Assembly: GCA_044450785.1 (NCBI GenBank)
Contig: JBIOJM010000040.1
Location: 1 to 44,999, forward strand
Reading direction: 5' to 3'
Source of the DNA: JBIOJM01 sp044450785
GTDB taxonomy: Bacteria > Planctomycetota > Planctomycetia > Isosphaerales > Isosphaeraceae
Length of the DNA: 44,999 nucleotides
Shown here one piece after another: positions 8,419 to 17,308 of this stretch. The notes beneath the pieces were generated by a model, which worked only from the letters and a program-made list of their open reading frames with translations, had not been told where the DNA came from and did no database searches. A program made the position numbers and the translations under genes. Numbering within the stretch: the stretch's first letter is position 1; each line of letters starts with the position of its first letter.

Positions 8419-11400
8419 CGACCACTCCCCAGTCGTTCGTAGTAACGGCGCACGCCCTCGGCGAATTGAGGGGGAACGGGATCGCGATCGATCGGTACCA
8501 GGGCGTCGGGTGATTCGCGACGGCGCACCTCCTCGGCGATCCGGTTGCGGAGCTCATTCATCGGTTCGAACACGAGACCCTTGAGCCGATTCCAGTCGGG
8601 CTCCTTCGCGTGCCGTTTGAATTCCTCACGCTCTCCCCGTACGCGATCGCGAATCCGCGCTGCCTCGGATCGCAGTTCGGGGTCGTCGAGCAACTCTTCC
8701 ACGTCGCGCATGCGGTCGGACCATTGACGGAAACCCTCCCCGGTGATCGGTCCCCCGGGTCCGTTGGGGATGCCTTCGAGTAACCGGTCGCGCCCCGCCT
8801 GACGGTCGGCGCCGCCCCCCTGACGCGATGGATTGCCTTCTCGATCGTTGCCTCCACGCAATCGACGTTGGCCTTGTCGGCCCTGTTGACCTTGCTGGCC
8901 CTGCTGACCGGCTTGCTCTCCCTGTTGACCTTGCTGGCCCTGCTGACCGGCTTGCTCTCCCTGTTGGCCTTGCTGGCCCTGTTGGCCTCGCCGCTGCTGC
9001 TGACCTTGCTGGTTCGCTTGACGTTCTTGATTCCCCTGTTGACCTTGCTGGCCCCGGGCCTTTTGCTGACCTTCCTGGCCCGGTTGAGTGGTATCTTGGG
9101 CCCCGTCGCGCTGTTGTCGCTTCGGATCGCCCGCGGCGTTGCGAGTTTGCCGTTCTGAGGGGTTTGAGGCCCGATTTTCCTGAGCCGGCTCACGTCCGGT
9201 GGCCCGGGCGACTTCGCGGTTGAGCTGGTTTGCCAGGTCATCGAGCTCGCCTTGCGCGCGTTGCAACGCGGCCAGGTCATCGCCGAGGACGCTCTTGGCC
9301 GCGCGTTCGACGCCGTCCCGCAACTGTTCGATGCCCTGGCCGGCGTGGCGGGATGCCTTGGCGGCATCCTCGGCGACTCCCAGGTCGACGAGCTGCTCGG
9401 CGACCTTGAGTGCGTCGGGGATCTTTCGCTCATTCGCCTTTCGGACCGTGTCGTAGAGCTCTTTGGCCAGCAGCGGCTCGGTCTCTTCCGCGTCTTGCAC
9501 CGTCCGGCGCATCTGATCGAACAGCTTATCGAGCCGCTGCTGTTGCTGTCCGAGCCCCTCACGGACCTGCTTCCGTTCGCCCGTGTCACGGAGCGAGTGC
9601 TGGGGGGTTTGGTTGGCGGCGTCGAGTTGTTCGGTGAGCTTTTTCTGATCCTCGTTCAGGCGCCGCGCCTGGTCGCGCATCTCGGTCATTTCCTCGGAGA
9701 ATCGGTTCGAAGCACTCTTGCGGAGCTCCTCGCGCAGGTCGCTCAACTGGCGACCCGCCCGGGTGCCTTCGGTGAGGGCCTGCGGCAAGCGCCCCGCCTC
9801 GAGTGCCTCGGAGGCCTGACGGACGTGCTCCCGGCTCTGCTCCATCTGCTGGCGGGCCTCGGCCATCCGGTCCCGATTCTCCTCGCGCTCCATCCGTTCC
9901 CTGAGCTCGTCCGCATCCCGAAGGACCTGTTGCTGCTGATCCCGGAGCCGCTTGAGCTGCCTCTCGATCTCCTGGCGGGCTGGCTCGGTCTTGGCCGCCT
10001 CGAGGGCCGATTGCAGCTCCTTCAGCCGTTCGTTCAGGTCCGTCTGCCGCTGGGCCAGCTCGCGGAGCCGGCTGAGCACTTGCCGCGTTTCGCCCTGTTC
10101 CCGCTCCCGCTGAGTTTGATTCTCTTGCCGAGACCGGGCCGTGCGCTGTTCCTCGTAGCGGTTCTCCTCGGCCGTGAGCTCGAGCTGCTGGAGCTGCCGC
10201 TGCGACGGACCACCCGCCGAGCTCCGGCCGCTCTGCCGTTGCCGCGAGTTGCCGCGAATGACCTGGAACTCGCGGGCGCGCAGCTTGAGCAAGGCCTGGT
10301 AAGCGGCCTGTTCGACGGCCAGGGCCGGGTTGAGGGCCGCAATCAACGACTTTTCGGCCACCTCCGTCAGTTGCTTCTCCGCATCCTTCATGAAGCGAGT
10401 CGCCTGCTCCAGGCTGGCTTTGGACGCCGCGTCTTGCAGTCGCCCGGCAAGCTGCCCCGCCTTCTCGATCGCCGAATGCTGCGACTCCGCCAGGACCTTG
10501 CCGTCCTCGGCGAGTTTGGCGGATGGTTCGGCGCGGGTCTCTCGCCGGATCAGCTTCCAGGTACCGTTGATGATCTCTTTTTGCAGCTCCGCCAACTGGC
10601 CGGCGGAGCGGGCGTTGTCTCCCTGCCCGTCTTGCTCTTCGTTCTCGGCCGATCCGCCGGGCGGCTGTTCTCCCTGGCGGAAGATCTCCTCGAAATGGCG
10701 GACTTCGGCGAAGAACATGTCGCCGGAGGTCCGCCGAGTCTGCCCGTCCGGTCCGATGTCCTCGGCCCAGAAGAAGTAGGTGACCAGTTGGTCGGGCACC
10801 GCTCGGAGCGATTCGAAGTCGATCAGGTGAAGGGCGTGCACGCGGCGGTTCTTGGACGCTGCGCCCGGGAGGACAATCTCCCGGGACTCTCCGCCCGCCA
10901 TGCTGAAGCTGAGGCCATTCCGAATCACGCCGAAGTCATCCTCGAGCTCGGCCTTCAGCTTGAGCTCTTCCACGGGCGACACCTGAACGTCGCGCGCCGG
11001 CTGGGTCATCTTGACGACCGCCGGGTGGTTCCGCGTGACGTTGGCGACGATCTCGGCGTTCAGCTTGTTGGAACGTCCTTCCCGGTCGACAAGCTCGACG
11101 TGGAAGCGCCTGGGGTCGGTGAGCGTCAAGGTCGCGCGGTACACGTGGTTGCCTTCCTGGCGGGGCGTCAGCTCGAGCGCCTTACCCTCCGCGTCGATCA
11201 AGCGGGCCGTGGCGACGTCCTTGTTGAGCCGGCAGAGCAAGGTCAGCTCGGTGCCCTCCACGGCCGTGACGTGTCGAATGTCCTCGACTGTCTTCGGCCC
11301 GAGTGCGGTATACCGAGGGAAGACAAGCTGGGCGTCCGCACGCTCCAGCTCGGGGTACTCGAACACATGGACGTGATAGGCCGGTGTACTCTTACCTTCG

Positions 11401-12176
11401 AATTCGACGCGGTAGGACAGGTCGGTCTCGACCGACTCGACGCGGCCGGCGAATGCCGGATCTTCCAGGCTGCGCGTCATGCCGCGGCGTGCCGCGGCCT
11501 GCGCGGGGTTTTCAACAACGAGATTCGCATCGGCAGGGACGGGGCCTTTGAAACGGGCGACGACCAGCAGTGAGGTACCCCGTTCGATTTCCGTATTGCC
11601 TGGATCGACCTGGACGTCGGCCACATTCGCCACGGCGGTGATCGATCCTTCATCGTACGCATGCGAACGAGTCGACATGATCAGGTTGGCCAGCACGACA
11701 ATCAGGGAGAGGAGCGCGGCGGCGTGCGCCAGCTTGGCGCCGCGCAGCGTCCACGTGGGCACCGTTTCGTCCCAGTCGTTGGTCCGGCGATGGGCAAGGG
11801 CTTCACGGATGACGGCGGACTGCAAGAAGCCCAGCCGGCCTGACGGCGTGCCCGCGACCTCCTCGACGGCGGCAAGCAGCCCGGTCCGCAGGTCGGGATA
11901 CTTCGTCTCGATGCGCCTGGCCACCCAGCGCGCTTCGCGCGCAGACCCGAGCGACCAGATCACGCACCCGGCCGCCGTCGCAATCGCCGCGACGGCGAGT
12001 GACCACGGCACCCACGCGCGCGGGATCGACAGCAGCTCGGACCGTAACCCGAGGGCACCCGAGCCCCAGACTGCGCAGGCCCACGCCAGCCAGCAGATCG
12101 CCAAACTACTCCAGAGCCGCTCCCGCCGGAATCGCCTCGCGACCCGTTCCAACGCTTGGTCCAGTTGTCTGCTCAT
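8415..12176 (-). CDS. Giant membrane-anchored coiled-coil protein (DUF4175-like)
   Basis: A 1253-residue protein. Three hydrophobic segments occur near residues 20-45, 55-75 and 150-170. The next ~350 residues are beta-rich with Ig-like strands. From about residue 500 to 1000 it is almost pure charged helix (for example QLKRLRDQQQQVLRDADELR), a long periplasmic or cytoplasmic rod. A Gln/Gly tract of about 80 residues with exact 13-residue repeats follows, then a final alpha-helical domain (RMRDVEELLDDPELRSEAAR). The architecture resembles DUF4175 proteins, which I know from alphaproteobacteria. Starts and stops overlap both neighbours by 4 nt. Likely an envelope scaffold of the MoxR system; the family call is tentative. 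Confidence 0.7.
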   Translation of the reverse strand: MSRQLDQALERVARRFRRERLWSSLAICWLAWACAVWGSGALGLRSELLSIPRAWVPWSLAVAAIATAAGCVIWSLGSAREARWVARRIETKYPDLRTGLLAAVEEVAGTPSGRLGFLQSAVIREALAHRRTNDWDETVPTWTLRGAKLAHAAALLSLIVVLANLIMSTRSHAYDEGSITAVANVADVQVDPGNTEIERGTSLLVVARFKGPVPADANLVVENPAQAAARRGMTRSLEDPAFAGRVESVETDLSYRVEFEGKSTPAYHVHVFEYPELERADAQLVFPRYTALGPKTVEDIRHVTAVEGTELTLLCRLNKDVATARLIDAEGKALELTPRQEGNHVYRATLTLTDPRRFHVELVDREGRSNKLNAEIVANVTRNHPAVVKMTQPARDVQVSPVEELKLKAELEDDFGVIRNGLSFSMAGGESREIVLPGAASKNRRVHALHLIDFESLRAVPDQLVTYFFWAEDIGPDGQTRRTSGDMFFAEVRHFEEIFRQGEQPPGGSAENEEQDGQGDNARSAGQLAELQKEIINGTWKLIRRETRAEPSAKLAEDGKVLAESQHSAIEKAGQLAGRLQDAASKASLEQATRFMKDAEKQLTEVAEKSLIAALNPALAVEQAAYQALLKLRAREFQVIRGNSRQRQSGRSSAGGPSQRQLQQLELTAEENRYEEQRTARSRQENQTQREREQGETRQVLSRLRELAQRQTDLNERLKELQSALEAAKTEPARQEIERQLKRLRDQQQQVLRDADELRERMEREENRDRMAEARQQMEQSREHVRQASEALEAGRLPQALTEGTRAGRQLSDLREELRKSASNRFSEEMTEMRDQARRLNEDQKKLTEQLDAANQTPQHSLRDTGERKQVREGLGQQQQRLDKLFDQMRRTVQDAEETEPLLAKELYDTVRKANERKIPDALKVAEQLVDLGVAEDAAKASRHAGQGIEQLRDGVERAAKSVLGDDLAALQRAQGELDDLANQLNREVARATGREPAQENRASNPSERQTRNAAGDPKRQQRDGAQDTTQPGQEGQQKARGQQGQQGNQERQANQQGQQQRRGQQGQQGQQGEQAGQQGQQGQQGEQAGQQGQQGQQGRQGQRRLRGGNDREGNPSRQGGGADRQAGRDRLLEGIPNGPGGPITGEGFRQWSDRMRDVEELLDDPELRSEAARIRDRVRGEREEFKRHAKEPDWNRLKGLVFEPMNELRNRIAEEVRRRESPDALVPIDRDPVPPQFAEGVRRYYERLGSGR
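8883..8960. repeat. 39-bp direct tandem repeat in the Gln/Gly-rich tract
   Basis: Two perfect 39-bp copies lie head to tail (8883-8921 and 8922-8960), flanked by diverged copies up to about 9060. On the minus strand each unit codes 13 residues of a Gln-Gln-Gly pattern with Glu-Gln-Ala inserts. The unit is a multiple of three, so copy-number change keeps the frame; slippage variation between strains is likely. The Leu-rich ORF on the other strand is a shadow of this repeat. Confidence 0.85.
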
Positions 12177-14290
12177 GTCACCAATGCCTCCGCGACGGCC
12201 GCGCGTCGCCGTACGCGACTGCGCCCCGCCAGCCAGGTTTCGACGATCAGGACGCCGATCGCCGCCAGAATCAGCCAGCGCCAGAGCTTCTGGCGATTTT
12301 CGAGCTCCATGTTGTACATCTGCCGGATCTGCTCGTGGTCGAGCCTCTTCGGGGAATGGTCCGCCAGATGGACGCGGTATTGTTCCAGTGTTGTTTCGTC
12401 TAGCGGCGCGGTCTTGCTCTCGATCGGATCGAGGTTCACCGCAAACGACCTGGCCCCGCGCGGGGTGTCGACCGTGTAGAGACCGGGTTGGTCGGTCTCT
12501 GAGAAGAACAGCTCGCCGGGCGCGAGCGTGACGACGGCCCCGTCGGGTTTATGCACGACCAGGGCCTTGGCCGAATCCGCCCCGGCCGGCAGCGGCACGC
12601 GGTCGAAAACGATGTGGTTCTCTCCACCTGAGGGCCTGGGGTCGCGCGCTTCCAGCAGGGCCGTCATCAAGGGTACGAATTTCGACGACCGCGCGAGCTG
12701 GCTGTCGGCGGGCTGCCAACCGCTCGCCAGCACGACCAGCTTTCCCTTGCCGGCGGATTTCTCGACGATCGCGGCGTCGCCCGTTTCGAACCGGGCCAGG
12801 ACACGGGCATCGCCAAGCACTTTCGTGTCGATGCGACGATATTTCCAAAAATGGATCTTGGTGAAATCGTTGAACTGGGCGCCGGCAAAGGGGGCAAAGA
12901 GCGGATGGTCGAAGGCAATCTCGCCCAGCATCACGTCTCGCCCCGGGGCCGATTCCGCGACGCTCCAGGGAGGCACACCCGCAAGCGCGGCGAGCGTCGC
13001 GGCTCGCCCGGGAGCGGTGACCACGTAGAGCAGGGTCCCGCCGTCCTTCACGTATTGCTGCAGCCGGCGGATGTTCTCGGGCGTCGTCTCGGCCGTCAAA
13101 ACCACCAGGGGCGGCGGACGGTCCGGCTCCCAGGCCAGCACCGCCCCGGGAAGTTGAGGTAGGATCCGCACGCTGCGCCGGGGGGTGTCGAGGAAGACTC
13201 GCTCGAGGAAATAGAGAGGGCCGGTGGGATCGTCGGCTCGGTCCGTGCCAATGTAGATCACGGTCGAATCCTCCCGTATTCCATCCGCGAAAAACAGCGT
13301 GTTATCAAACCCGTGCGCGTCTCCCTTGAGCTGAAGAGATCGGGATGACGCCGGATCGTGCGGCCGGGGCACTCGCACGACGCGGCTCTCGCCAGCGGGG
13401 ACGTAAACGTCGATCGGCTTCTCCTTGCCGATTCCTTTCTCGTCGACCCAGAGCAGCTCAAACTTCTCTTGCCGGGAGGACGGGTCGTTGAAGACCCGGA
13501 CGCGATGTTGGAGGGCGGCGGCGGACGATTCGTTCTCGACGGAATCGGCGAGAAGCTGCAGACCTGCATTCGAGCCGTGGTCGGAAACCGTCTTCAAGTC
13601 GAGCTCCACGTCGGAGGGCCACTCGAAATCGCCGAGTGCATCGAGCCGGCTTCCCTGAGCAAGGTCGCTGATCAAGACGATGCTGCGCGGCATCCGCCCG
13701 GTTTTCTCGCTCGCGTCGGCCACGTCTTCGATCGCGGCGACGGCGTCGATCAGGGCTTGGCCCAGGTTCGTCCCTCCCCACGAAGGCGCAAGCTGATCGA
13801 GCAACGCAAGGGCGACGGCCTGCCGCCGCGCGGGATCGAGCGTCATCGATTCATGGAAGCCGAGCAGCGGCCGCGAGGTCGCGTCGAACGAAAACACCGC
13901 CAGGTGATCACCCGGCCGGCAATCCGCGATGACCTTGCGGGCCAGTGCCACGGCCCGCGGCCACAGGTCGCCCCGGCGCATGCTCGCGCTGGTATCGATC
14001 AGCACGGCGATCCGTCGCCGTTCGACGTCGCCATAGTCCAGGCGGGCCGCCTGGCGAAGGAACGGCCTGGCAAACGCCATCGCCACCAGGCACAAGGCCG
14101 CCGCCCGGAGCGCCAGCAACAGCAAATGGTCCAGGCGGCTTCGGCGCGTCAGCCGGGGGGGCGTCGGTGAGAGGAACATCAGCGAGCTGAACGGCACCTC
14201 TCCCCGGGGCGACCGCCGGATCAGATGGAACAGGATCGGGCCCACCACGGCCGCTAGCCCGAGGACGTACAGAGGCGTGAGAAAGCTCAT
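12173..14290 (-). CDS. BatA-like membrane protein with VWA domain
   Basis: A 705-residue protein with the BatA N-terminus: LTPLYVLGLAAVVGPILFHL, then a second helix (LLALRAAALCLVAMAFARPF). The VWA domain begins about residue 90 with an intact metal-binding DxSxS (VLIDTSASMRRGD) and continues to IVLISDLAQGSR. A long extracytoplasmic beta region follows, then a C-terminal membrane helix (LWRWLILAAIGVLIVETWL). It overlaps the DUF58 gene upstream (ATGA) and the coiled-coil gene downstream. In MoxR systems, VWA proteins of this type are thought to be clients or partners of the AAA+ ATPase. Confidence 0.85.
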   Translation of the reverse strand: MSFLTPLYVLGLAAVVGPILFHLIRRSPRGEVPFSSLMFLSPTPPRLTRRSRLDHLLLLALRAAALCLVAMAFARPFLRQAARLDYGDVERRRIAVLIDTSASMRRGDLWPRAVALARKVIADCRPGDHLAVFSFDATSRPLLGFHESMTLDPARRQAVALALLDQLAPSWGGTNLGQALIDAVAAIEDVADASEKTGRMPRSIVLISDLAQGSRLDALGDFEWPSDVELDLKTVSDHGSNAGLQLLADSVENESSAAALQHRVRVFNDPSSRQEKFELLWVDEKGIGKEKPIDVYVPAGESRVVRVPRPHDPASSRSLQLKGDAHGFDNTLFFADGIREDSTVIYIGTDRADDPTGPLYFLERVFLDTPRRSVRILPQLPGAVLAWEPDRPPPLVVLTAETTPENIRRLQQYVKDGGTLLYVVTAPGRAATLAALAGVPPWSVAESAPGRDVMLGEIAFDHPLFAPFAGAQFNDFTKIHFWKYRRIDTKVLGDARVLARFETGDAAIVEKSAGKGKLVVLASGWQPADSQLARSSKFVPLMTALLEARDPRPSGGENHIVFDRVPLPAGADSAKALVVHKPDGAVVTLAPGELFFSETDQPGLYTVDTPRGARSFAVNLDPIESKTAPLDETTLEQYRVHLADHSPKRLDHEQIRQMYNMELENRQKLWRWLILAAIGVLIVETWLAGRSRVRRRAAVAEALVT

Positions 14291-15285
14291 CGCGCACCTC
14301 CGCGTCCCGCAGCCGTCCGCCGGCCCGGCCGGCGCCCCCGCCGCATTCGCGCCTTGATGAGATCGAACAGCACCAGTTCCAGCGGCCGGTCGGTGGTGAT
14401 CGGTTCATATTCGATGCCCAGGTCCACGCACGACCGTTCAATCTCGGCGGCGTGGGCGGCGAATCGCCGCAGGTACTCCCCGCGCGCCGCGGTCGGGTCG
14501 ATGTAGATTTCCTGCCCCGATTCCACATCGTGAAACATTGCGGGCGCCGTGAACGTGAACCGCACCTCGGCCGGGTCGAGGATCCGGAGGACCACGACGT
14601 CGTGCCCTCGAGAGCGCAGGTATCCGAGCCGGGTCTGGAGCAAGTCGACCGGAGCCAGCAGGTCGGAAATCAGCACGATCAGCCCGCGCTTGCGCACGGT
14701 CGCGGCGATCTGCTCGAGCGGCTCCACGAGGTTCGTCGCCTGGCCCGTGGGCTCGCGCTCGAGCGCCGCCATCAACCGGCGGAGATGGCCCGGGCGGTAC
14801 CGCGCCGGCAAGTATTCCGTGATGCGATCCTCGAACAAAAGCAGGCCGACCGCATCGCGCTGCGTGGTCAGGAAGTAGGCGATGGTGGCCGCCGCGGTGC
14901 GCGCGTAATCACTCTTGCTGTAAGACCCCGATCGATAGCCCATCGACCGGCTCGTGTCGACCACGAGATAGCAGCGCAGGTTCGTCTCATCCTCGAAGCG
15001 CTTCACGTAATATCGATCCGACCGCGCGTACAAACGCCAGTCGAGATACCGTGGGTCGTCGCCCGGACTGTACTCACGGTATTCGCTGAATTCGACCGAG
15101 AACCCATGGTAGGGGCTGCGGTGGATGCCCTTGATGAATCCCTCGACCGCGACGCGAGCCCTGATTTGCAGGCTCTTGATTCGCATTAATGTATGTGGAT
15201 CGATCAGCGCCGCGCCGGGACGTACCGCTTGGTCGCGGTCGGGTGAGGCCGGTCCGGAGGCTCGGTGACGATCGAGTGCGGACAT
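14287..15285 (-). CDS. DUF58 protein of the MoxR cluster
   Basis: A 332-residue soluble protein with the canonical DUF58 signature SPGDDPRYLDWRLYARSDRY followed by YVKRFEDETNLRCYLVVDTS, where the last segment opens a VWA-like fold (DTSRSMGY). Further VWA strands include LIVLISDLLAP. ATG 15285 is chosen because it overlaps the MoxR stop (TGATG) and opens the protein just before the conserved region; the longer open frame upstream is inside moxR. DUF58 proteins almost always follow moxR and are believed to act with it in envelope or metal-cofactor assembly. No membrane helix. Confidence 0.9.
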   Translation of the reverse strand: MSALDRHRASGPASPDRDQAVRPGAALIDPHTLMRIKSLQIRARVAVEGFIKGIHRSPYHGFSVEFSEYREYSPGDDPRYLDWRLYARSDRYYVKRFEDETNLRCYLVVDTSRSMGYRSGSYSKSDYARTAAATIAYFLTTQRDAVGLLLFEDRITEYLPARYRPGHLRRLMAALEREPTGQATNLVEPLEQIAATVRKRGLIVLISDLLAPVDLLQTRLGYLRSRGHDVVVLRILDPAEVRFTFTAPAMFHDVESGQEIYIDPTAARGEYLRRFAAHAAEIERSCVDLGIEYEPITTDRPLELVLFDLIKARMRRGRRPGRRTAAGRGGAR

Positions 15286-16295
15286 CAGTGAGCAAGCCCT
15301 TTCACGTGTTCCAGCAGACGGTCGATCACGGTGTCGACGGCCACGCCGTCGGCCTCGGCCCGGTAGCCGAGCAGGATCCGATGGCGCATGGTGGGATGGA
15401 CCAGCGCGCGGATGTCTTCGGGCTCGACGTGGAATCGCCCCCTCAAGAGAGCTCGGGCCTTCGCTCCCAGCACCAGGGACTGCCCGGCACGAAGACCGGC
15501 ACCCCAGCTCACCCACTGGTTGACGAAGTCCGGCGCATCCGGCCCCGGACGGCTGGACGCCGCCAGCCGCACGGCGTGGCGGACCAGGTCCTCGGCGATC
15601 GGCACCTTGCGCACGACCTCGTGAAACCGCAGCACGTCCCGGCCATCGAACAGCGGCTCGAGCGGTTCGGTCTTCCGCGACGTCGTCTGTTGAACGACCG
15701 CCACTTCCTCGTCCTCCGGCAGATAATCGACGATCACGTTGAACATGAACCGGTCGAGCTGAGCCTCGGGTAGTGGATATGTCCCTTCCATCTCGATCGG
15801 GTTCTGCGTGGCCAGGACGAAGAAGGGCTCTTCCAGGGGATAGCGGACGCCGGCGGCCGTCACTTGATGCTCCTGCATGGCTTCCAGCAGGGCTGCCTGC
15901 GTCTTGGGGGGAGTGCGATTGATCTCGTCGGCCAGGATGACGTTGGCGAAGATCGGCCCCTTGACAAACTGCATCCGGCGGCGGCCGTCGCCGGTCTCCT
16001 CGAGGATCTCGGTGCCAGTGATGTCCGCGGGCATCAGGTCGGGCGTGAACTGAATCCGCTGAAACTTCAGGTGGAAGACCTGGGCGATCGTACGGACCAG
16101 CAGGGTCTTCGCCAGCCCGGGCGCTCCGGTGATCAGGCAGTGGCCGCCGGCGAACAAGCTGATCAGGAGCTGATGCGTCGCCTCCTTCTGGCCGACGATC
16201 ACCTTGGCCAGCTCGCGCTCGATCCGGCCGCGGCTCTCGTGGATCTTCTCGACCGCCAGGCGTTCGCTTTCGTAGGGGTCCAGCTCTTCTGTCAT
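15285..16295 (-). CDS. MoxR-family AAA+ ATPase
   Basis: A 336-residue AAA+ ATPase. Walker A is GAPGLAKT (about residue 60), Walker B VILADEINR, with the MoxR sensor region TPPKTQAALLEAMQEHQVTA, sensor 1 in FVLATQNPIEMEGTYPLPEA, and a C-terminal lid with the MoxR pattern. ATG 16295 is preferred; an upstream TTG at 16382 would overlap the previous stop, as do other starts in this operon, but adds 29 residues without family resemblance. MoxR proteins act as chaperone-like ATPases for VWA-domain partners; here DUF58, BatA-like and VWA/GATase genes follow directly. Confidence 0.93.
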   Translation of the reverse strand: MTEELDPYESERLAVEKIHESRGRIERELAKVIVGQKEATHQLLISLFAGGHCLITGAPGLAKTLLVRTIAQVFHLKFQRIQFTPDLMPADITGTEILEETGDGRRRMQFVKGPIFANVILADEINRTPPKTQAALLEAMQEHQVTAAGVRYPLEEPFFVLATQNPIEMEGTYPLPEAQLDRFMFNVIVDYLPEDEEVAVVQQTTSRKTEPLEPLFDGRDVLRFHEVVRKVPIAEDLVRHAVRLAASSRPGPDAPDFVNQWVSWGAGLRAGQSLVLGAKARALLRGRFHVEPEDIRALVHPTMRHRILLGYRAEADGVAVDTVIDRLLEHVKGLAH

Positions 16296-16378
16296 CTTCT
16301 CGTTTCCGTAGGGTGGGTCGAGCGTCGACTTGTCGAGGTGACGCCCACCGGGATGGCCGGCATTGACCGGGTACGTCG

Positions 16379-17308
16379 TCAATGTGTCATGGCGTATGTC
16401 ACGATGTTGATTCCCATCGGGTAGGCTTTTTTTTCCGAGAATTCATGGAAATACTCTTCGTTCTCGCCTTCCCGCTCCCAGCCGTCGCCCAGGTCGGTGT
16501 TGTGGCAGATGATCGCCATCATCCGGCCCTTGTCATCGAATATCCCTTTGAAATGAACGTCGCGCGAGTTGCCGCCGTGCCAATCCTCCCAGGTCAAGCC
16601 ACTGCTGTACCAGGACCCGATGCTGGGGACCTGGGGTTTCTCCTTGAGGCGATACACGCACCGGAAGATCTCATGATCGAGATCCAGCTCCATCGGCTCG
16701 CGGTCCGCGAAGACTTTCTTCATCTCCTGATGGAAGTTTTCATATTCGAAGTCGCCCCAGAAGTCGTCGACCATCAGGAAGCCGCCGTTCAAGAGATAGC
16801 GACGCAGAGCAGCCGCTTCCTCCTCCGAGAAGAACAGGCGGCCGGGTTCGATAAGGTAGATGAAGGGGTAGTCAAACAGCCGCGGGTCGGTCAGTGGCAT
16901 GTGAATCGGATCGGGGTTGACCTTGAGCGAGGTCAGTTGCTGGAGGCGGAACGAAAAGTTATAGTCGCTGTCGGGATAATCGGTGGCCCAGCGACCGCCG
17001 CCAAAACCGCCGTAGCCGCCGCCAAAACCGCCGCGACCGCCACGACCACCGCGGCCGCCACGACCGCCGAAACCGCCGCCGCGGAAACCGGCACCGTCCG
17101 TATATTCAATTCTAACAAACGTAAAGACATCTTTCGGAAACCGCTCGTCCACCTTCCAGTTCGGCACGCCCGCGCGATCCTCGGGAATCACTCCGCGGGG
17201 TCCGCGGGGTCCGCGCCGCCCGGGGCCGAACGGCTGTCCCAGGGAAATACCGGCGGCGGTCGCCAGCAGGCACGCCAGGGCGAGGAAGGACAGGCGTCTT
17301 CGTGTCAT
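16379..17308 (-). CDS. Secreted DUF4159 protein with Gly-rich insertion
   Basis: A 309-residue protein with a signal peptide (RRRLSFLALACLLATAAGIS). The DUF4159 core runs from about residue 55 (VFTFVRIEYTD) through FIYLIEPGRLFFSEEEAAAL, RRYLLNGGFLMVDDFWGD, to GINIVTYAMTH at the C-terminus; this core is a glutamine-amidotransferase-like fold. Between the first and second strands lies a Gly/Arg/Phe-rich tract of about 35 residues (16985-17090). It overlaps the upstream gene by ATGA. DUF4159 genes are regular members of MoxR/BatA operons; the biochemical role is not known. Confidence 0.9.
   Translation of the reverse strand: MTRRRLSFLALACLLATAAGISLGQPFGPGRRGPRGPRGVIPEDRAGVPNWKVDERFPKDVFTFVRIEYTDGAGFRGGGFGGRGGRGGRGGRGGFGGGYGGFGGGRWATDYPDSDYNFSFRLQQLTSLKVNPDPIHMPLTDPRLFDYPFIYLIEPGRLFFSEEEAAALRRYLLNGGFLMVDDFWGDFEYENFHQEMKKVFADREPMELDLDHEIFRCVYRLKEKPQVPSIGSWYSSGLTWEDWHGGNSRDVHFKGIFDDKGRMMAIICHNTDLGDGWEREGENEEYFHEFSEKKAYPMGINIVTYAMTH

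Noticed and set aside
8883..9060. CRISPR-like repeat array
   Set aside because: The repeats are contiguous without unique spacers and encode a Gln/Gly tract in frame.
8868..9158. Leu-rich small ORF resembling a membrane protein
   Set aside because: It is the complement of the Gln/Gly tract of the coiled-coil gene.
9252..11573. Plus-strand 773-residue open frame
   Set aside because: It is antisense to the coiled-coil gene, with Leu/Arg-rich composition and no domain or start signal.
16296..16382. TTG 16382 as the start of moxR
   Set aside because: It would fit the overlap pattern of the operon, but the added 29 residues have no family resemblance and ATG 16295 opens the conserved protein.
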